From the NCBI RefSeq assembly GCF_048771995.1, contig NC_133024.1:85044501-85108500 (forward strand): 64,000 nt of DNA. The letters are read 5' to 3'. The stretch comes from Taeniopygia guttata. Its lineage: Eukaryota > Chordata > Aves > Passeriformes > Estrildidae. Positions 61,920 through 64,000 of this stretch are shown here, one piece after another. The position numbers were made by a program, and so were the translations under genes. How positions within the stretch are numbered: position 1 is the first letter of the stretch; every line of letters begins with the position of its first letter. The notes under the pieces are model-generated. The model was not told the origin of the DNA and did no database searches. It was given only the letters and a program-made list of their open reading frames with translations.

Positions 61920-62300
61920 GGACAGGGACGCGGACCGTCGGGGACGGTAACCGGGATGGCGACGGGAGCGGGGCGGGGAACGGAGCGGAGGTGTCGCACC
62001 TTTGTCCTTCCGCCCGCCCGGAACTGAAGTGCCGCGGCACCGTGTCCGGCCGGGACAAAGGGTGTGCACGAAGATGGCGGCCGCGGCGGGCCGGGCGGGC
62101 CTGGGGCTGGCCGGCGCCGGGAAGGTGGGCAGGGGGGATGTGGGGAATTCAGGGGGGGTCCAGGGAGACATCTGGGCTGGGCATGAGGCTTGCAGCCTCC
62201 GGAAAAGTGGGGATCCAAGCCGGGTGTCGTAGGGGTGGATCCAGCTGGGGATCTTGCTCGGGGCTCCGCGGCCGCTGCGAAGGTGGGGAGCCAAGTGGGG
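61590..62300. promoter_or_regulatory. CpG-island bidirectional promoter of MITD1 and MRPL30
   Basis: GC-rich, CpG-dense sequence spans the start codons of the two divergent genes, which are 154 bases apart (61919 and 62074). ETS-type motifs (CCTTCCGC near 62006-62013, CCGGAA at 62018-62023) and a YY1-type AAGATGGCGGC at 62071-62081 overlapping the MRPL30 ATG are typical of housekeeping divergent promoters. Confidence 0.85.
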
Positions 62301-63909
62301 CTGGGACTCAGCTGTGTCATCTGCTCGCAAGTGTTCGTAGCTCTGAGGAAAGCGCAGACGAGTTATGCCATCCTCTCTTTGCAGGTGCTGGGGAAGAGGA
62401 CGGAGGGGATGGCATCCCCGCTGTGGGTTCGCTGTCTCTTTACCAGGTCGAATATTCCAGACTCGGTATGTACTTGACTTGCACTTTACACTTTTACATT
62501 TATAGTTTTAATTTATTTTCGCAAGATACCATCTAGTGTCAGTTGACTATTTTCCGTAAAAGCGTTCATAAAGCCTGTGGAAAACCTTGCCATGGAGAGG
62601 CTGAGCACAGTCTCCCTGATAAAATGCACGTGAATTAGGTGTTGTGCTGGTACAGGGTGTTGTCCATGTATTTCTGTGCCGTTGTGTGGCTAAACTCAGG
62701 AGTTACTATGCTTATTAGCAAACCATTATATAAATATATTTGACTTCATTTTATAACAGTTAAATTTGAGGTCACTTTGTTGGTACTTTGACTGCCTGAA
62801 AAGAAAAAGATGTAAGAATTTTTACCAAGGTTGAAGTATGCTTTGGACAGCACTGATGACCAGATATTTAGGGAAAAAACCTCTGTTTTGTGAACTTTAT
62901 ATTATAGGTATTTCAGCCACGGCCTGGAGATCATGAAAAGTACGGAGGTGACCCTGAGGAACCCCACAAAATCCACGTTATTACTAGAATAAAAAGTATC
63001 ATTGGTCGCCCATATTGGGAAAAGAAGATAATACGTGATCTGGGGCTGCAAAAAGTATGATTGTTGTTTTTTATACTTGTGTATGTCAGAAATGTGGCAC
63101 TAAGGTGGTGAGTTTTATAAGAACCTTCATTTTGCAGTCACAAATCAGAATTACATTTACAGCAGCCATAAAGCAATCTGAGAAGGTGATGACGTGTTTA
63201 AGAGCTGAGGGGAATGTTTGTGGCAAATGTCCTTTTAGTGGGAATTCAGAATACCTCTGTATGGTATTGTTCTGCATTGCCTGAGGAGAATTTTACTCTC
63301 AGAATTCTTCTAAAATAATAGAAGAATTTGAATTCGGGTCTCTCTGGGTCATATTATTCACAAATTGTAGCAAGGCAAATAAAGCTCATTTATCAGTGAA
63401 AAGGCTTCCAAATTCAGGACTCTAAAAGTTTGTGTCAAAGATGTGTTTATCCAAGTTTTTCAGGCCAACTGCACAATATGCAAAGATTTGCCTAATCAGT
63501 GTTATATTACAGAAAAAAAAAAGTGTGCTTGATCAATTTAAGATATAACTGAGGAAAGCAGTTTTGCCCCTAAGCTCTTGTATTTACATTTTCAGTACTT
63601 CTAACAGTTGGAAGAAAAAAGCATTTATAGTGAAGTAGGAATAAAGCTGAAGTTGTTTTTACTGGAATCAAGTTCTGATTGCATATTTTTATGTATGTTC
63701 TTGATGCATGGCACTTCTGTAAATCTTGTGTTTGCAAATGTGGTTTATTTTTGTACTGGTAGTGTGCAAAGTTCAGTGAGCAAAGATTTGGGATTTGGCA
63801 ACACATCTGTAAAACTTGTTTTATCCCTTATGTAGGCACATCAGCCAAGACTGCACAAAAATATCCCTTCTGTGAATTCCAGACTGAAAGTTGTTAAACA
63901 TCTCATAAG
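62074..63909 (+). CDS. MRPL30: 39S ribosomal protein L30, mitochondrial (5' part; continues past window)
   Basis: Four coding exons: 62074-62124, 62385-62465, 62908-63054, 63836-63909, all with good GT-AG sites and consistent phases. The ~117 visible residues align with human MRPL30 (161) up to VVKHLIR; the last exon lies beyond the window edge. The start [14 protein letters not shown] plus exon 2 ([17 protein letters not shown]) forms an Ala/Arg-rich mitochondrial targeting sequence, less conserved than the body. Conserved core: [59 protein letters not shown]. It is a structural protein of the large mitoribosomal subunit (uL30m family). Exon 1 encodes just 17 residues. Confidence 0.95.
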
Positions 63910-64000
63910 GTTTGTTAACTATTTTTTTATTTGTTTGTTTGGAATATTTAATATAGTCACAGGACTTGACTAAGTGAATTCTTTTGCCTGTAGAATACAG

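Noticed and set aside
61469-62536. 355-codon plus-strand open frame over the MITD1/MRPL30 promoter
   Set aside because: It is antisense to MITD1 exons 1-2 and GC-driven; the real genes explain the sequence.
1-64000. CRISPR arrays, operons, riboswitches, phage or plasmid features
   Set aside because: The window is clearly vertebrate nuclear DNA; nothing of this kind is present.

Overview
This is vertebrate nuclear DNA from a bird, probably a passerine. CR1 LINE fragments are the only abundant interspersed repeat, there are three solo endogenous-retrovirus LTRs, introns are compact, and the recognisable proteins are vertebrate genes. The gene order on the right, TSGA10 (-), LIPT1 (+), MITD1 (-), MRPL30 (+), is the order known from human chromosome 2q11.2. 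Species identity is inference.

Layout. 1-25.4 kb: no exon recognised, a few CR1 tails and one clean solo LTR (6751-7344); most likely a long first intron. 25.4-26.05 kb: a strong CpG island with a good minus-strand splice donor; by synteny with mammals it is a candidate promoter and first exon of CRACDL (KIAA1211L), which would read leftwards. 26.1-34.7 kb: AT-rich, apparently intergenic. 34.7-47.0 kb: nine minus-strand exons of TSGA10, in order and mostly at exact exon length. They carry at least six in-frame stops, two frameshifts and a damaged splice acceptor, and several expected exons cannot be found. TSGA10 therefore looks like a unitary pseudogene here, the main discovery in the window. 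47-54.4 kb: the presumed TSGA10 5' region, with a 1.2 kb CR1, possible upstream exons, and a CR1 split by a solo LTR. 54.4-54.8 kb: GC-rich LIPT1 promoter region containing a heptamer minisatellite with G-quadruplex potential. 55.2-56.3 kb: intact single-exon LIPT1 coding sequence. 59.4-61.9 kb: intact seven-exon MITD1. 62.07-63.9 kb: first four coding exons of MRPL30, which continues past the window. MITD1 and MRPL30 diverge from a shared CpG-island promoter.

The live genes are housekeeping: LIPT1 transfers lipoyl groups to mitochondrial 2-oxoacid dehydrogenase complexes, MRPL30 is a mitochondrial large-subunit ribosomal protein, and MITD1 acts with ESCRT-III in cytokinesis. They share a neighbourhood and promoters, not a pathway. 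TSGA10 is a coiled-coil sperm-tail and centriole protein in mammals; its decay beside intact neighbours argues against an assembly artefact.
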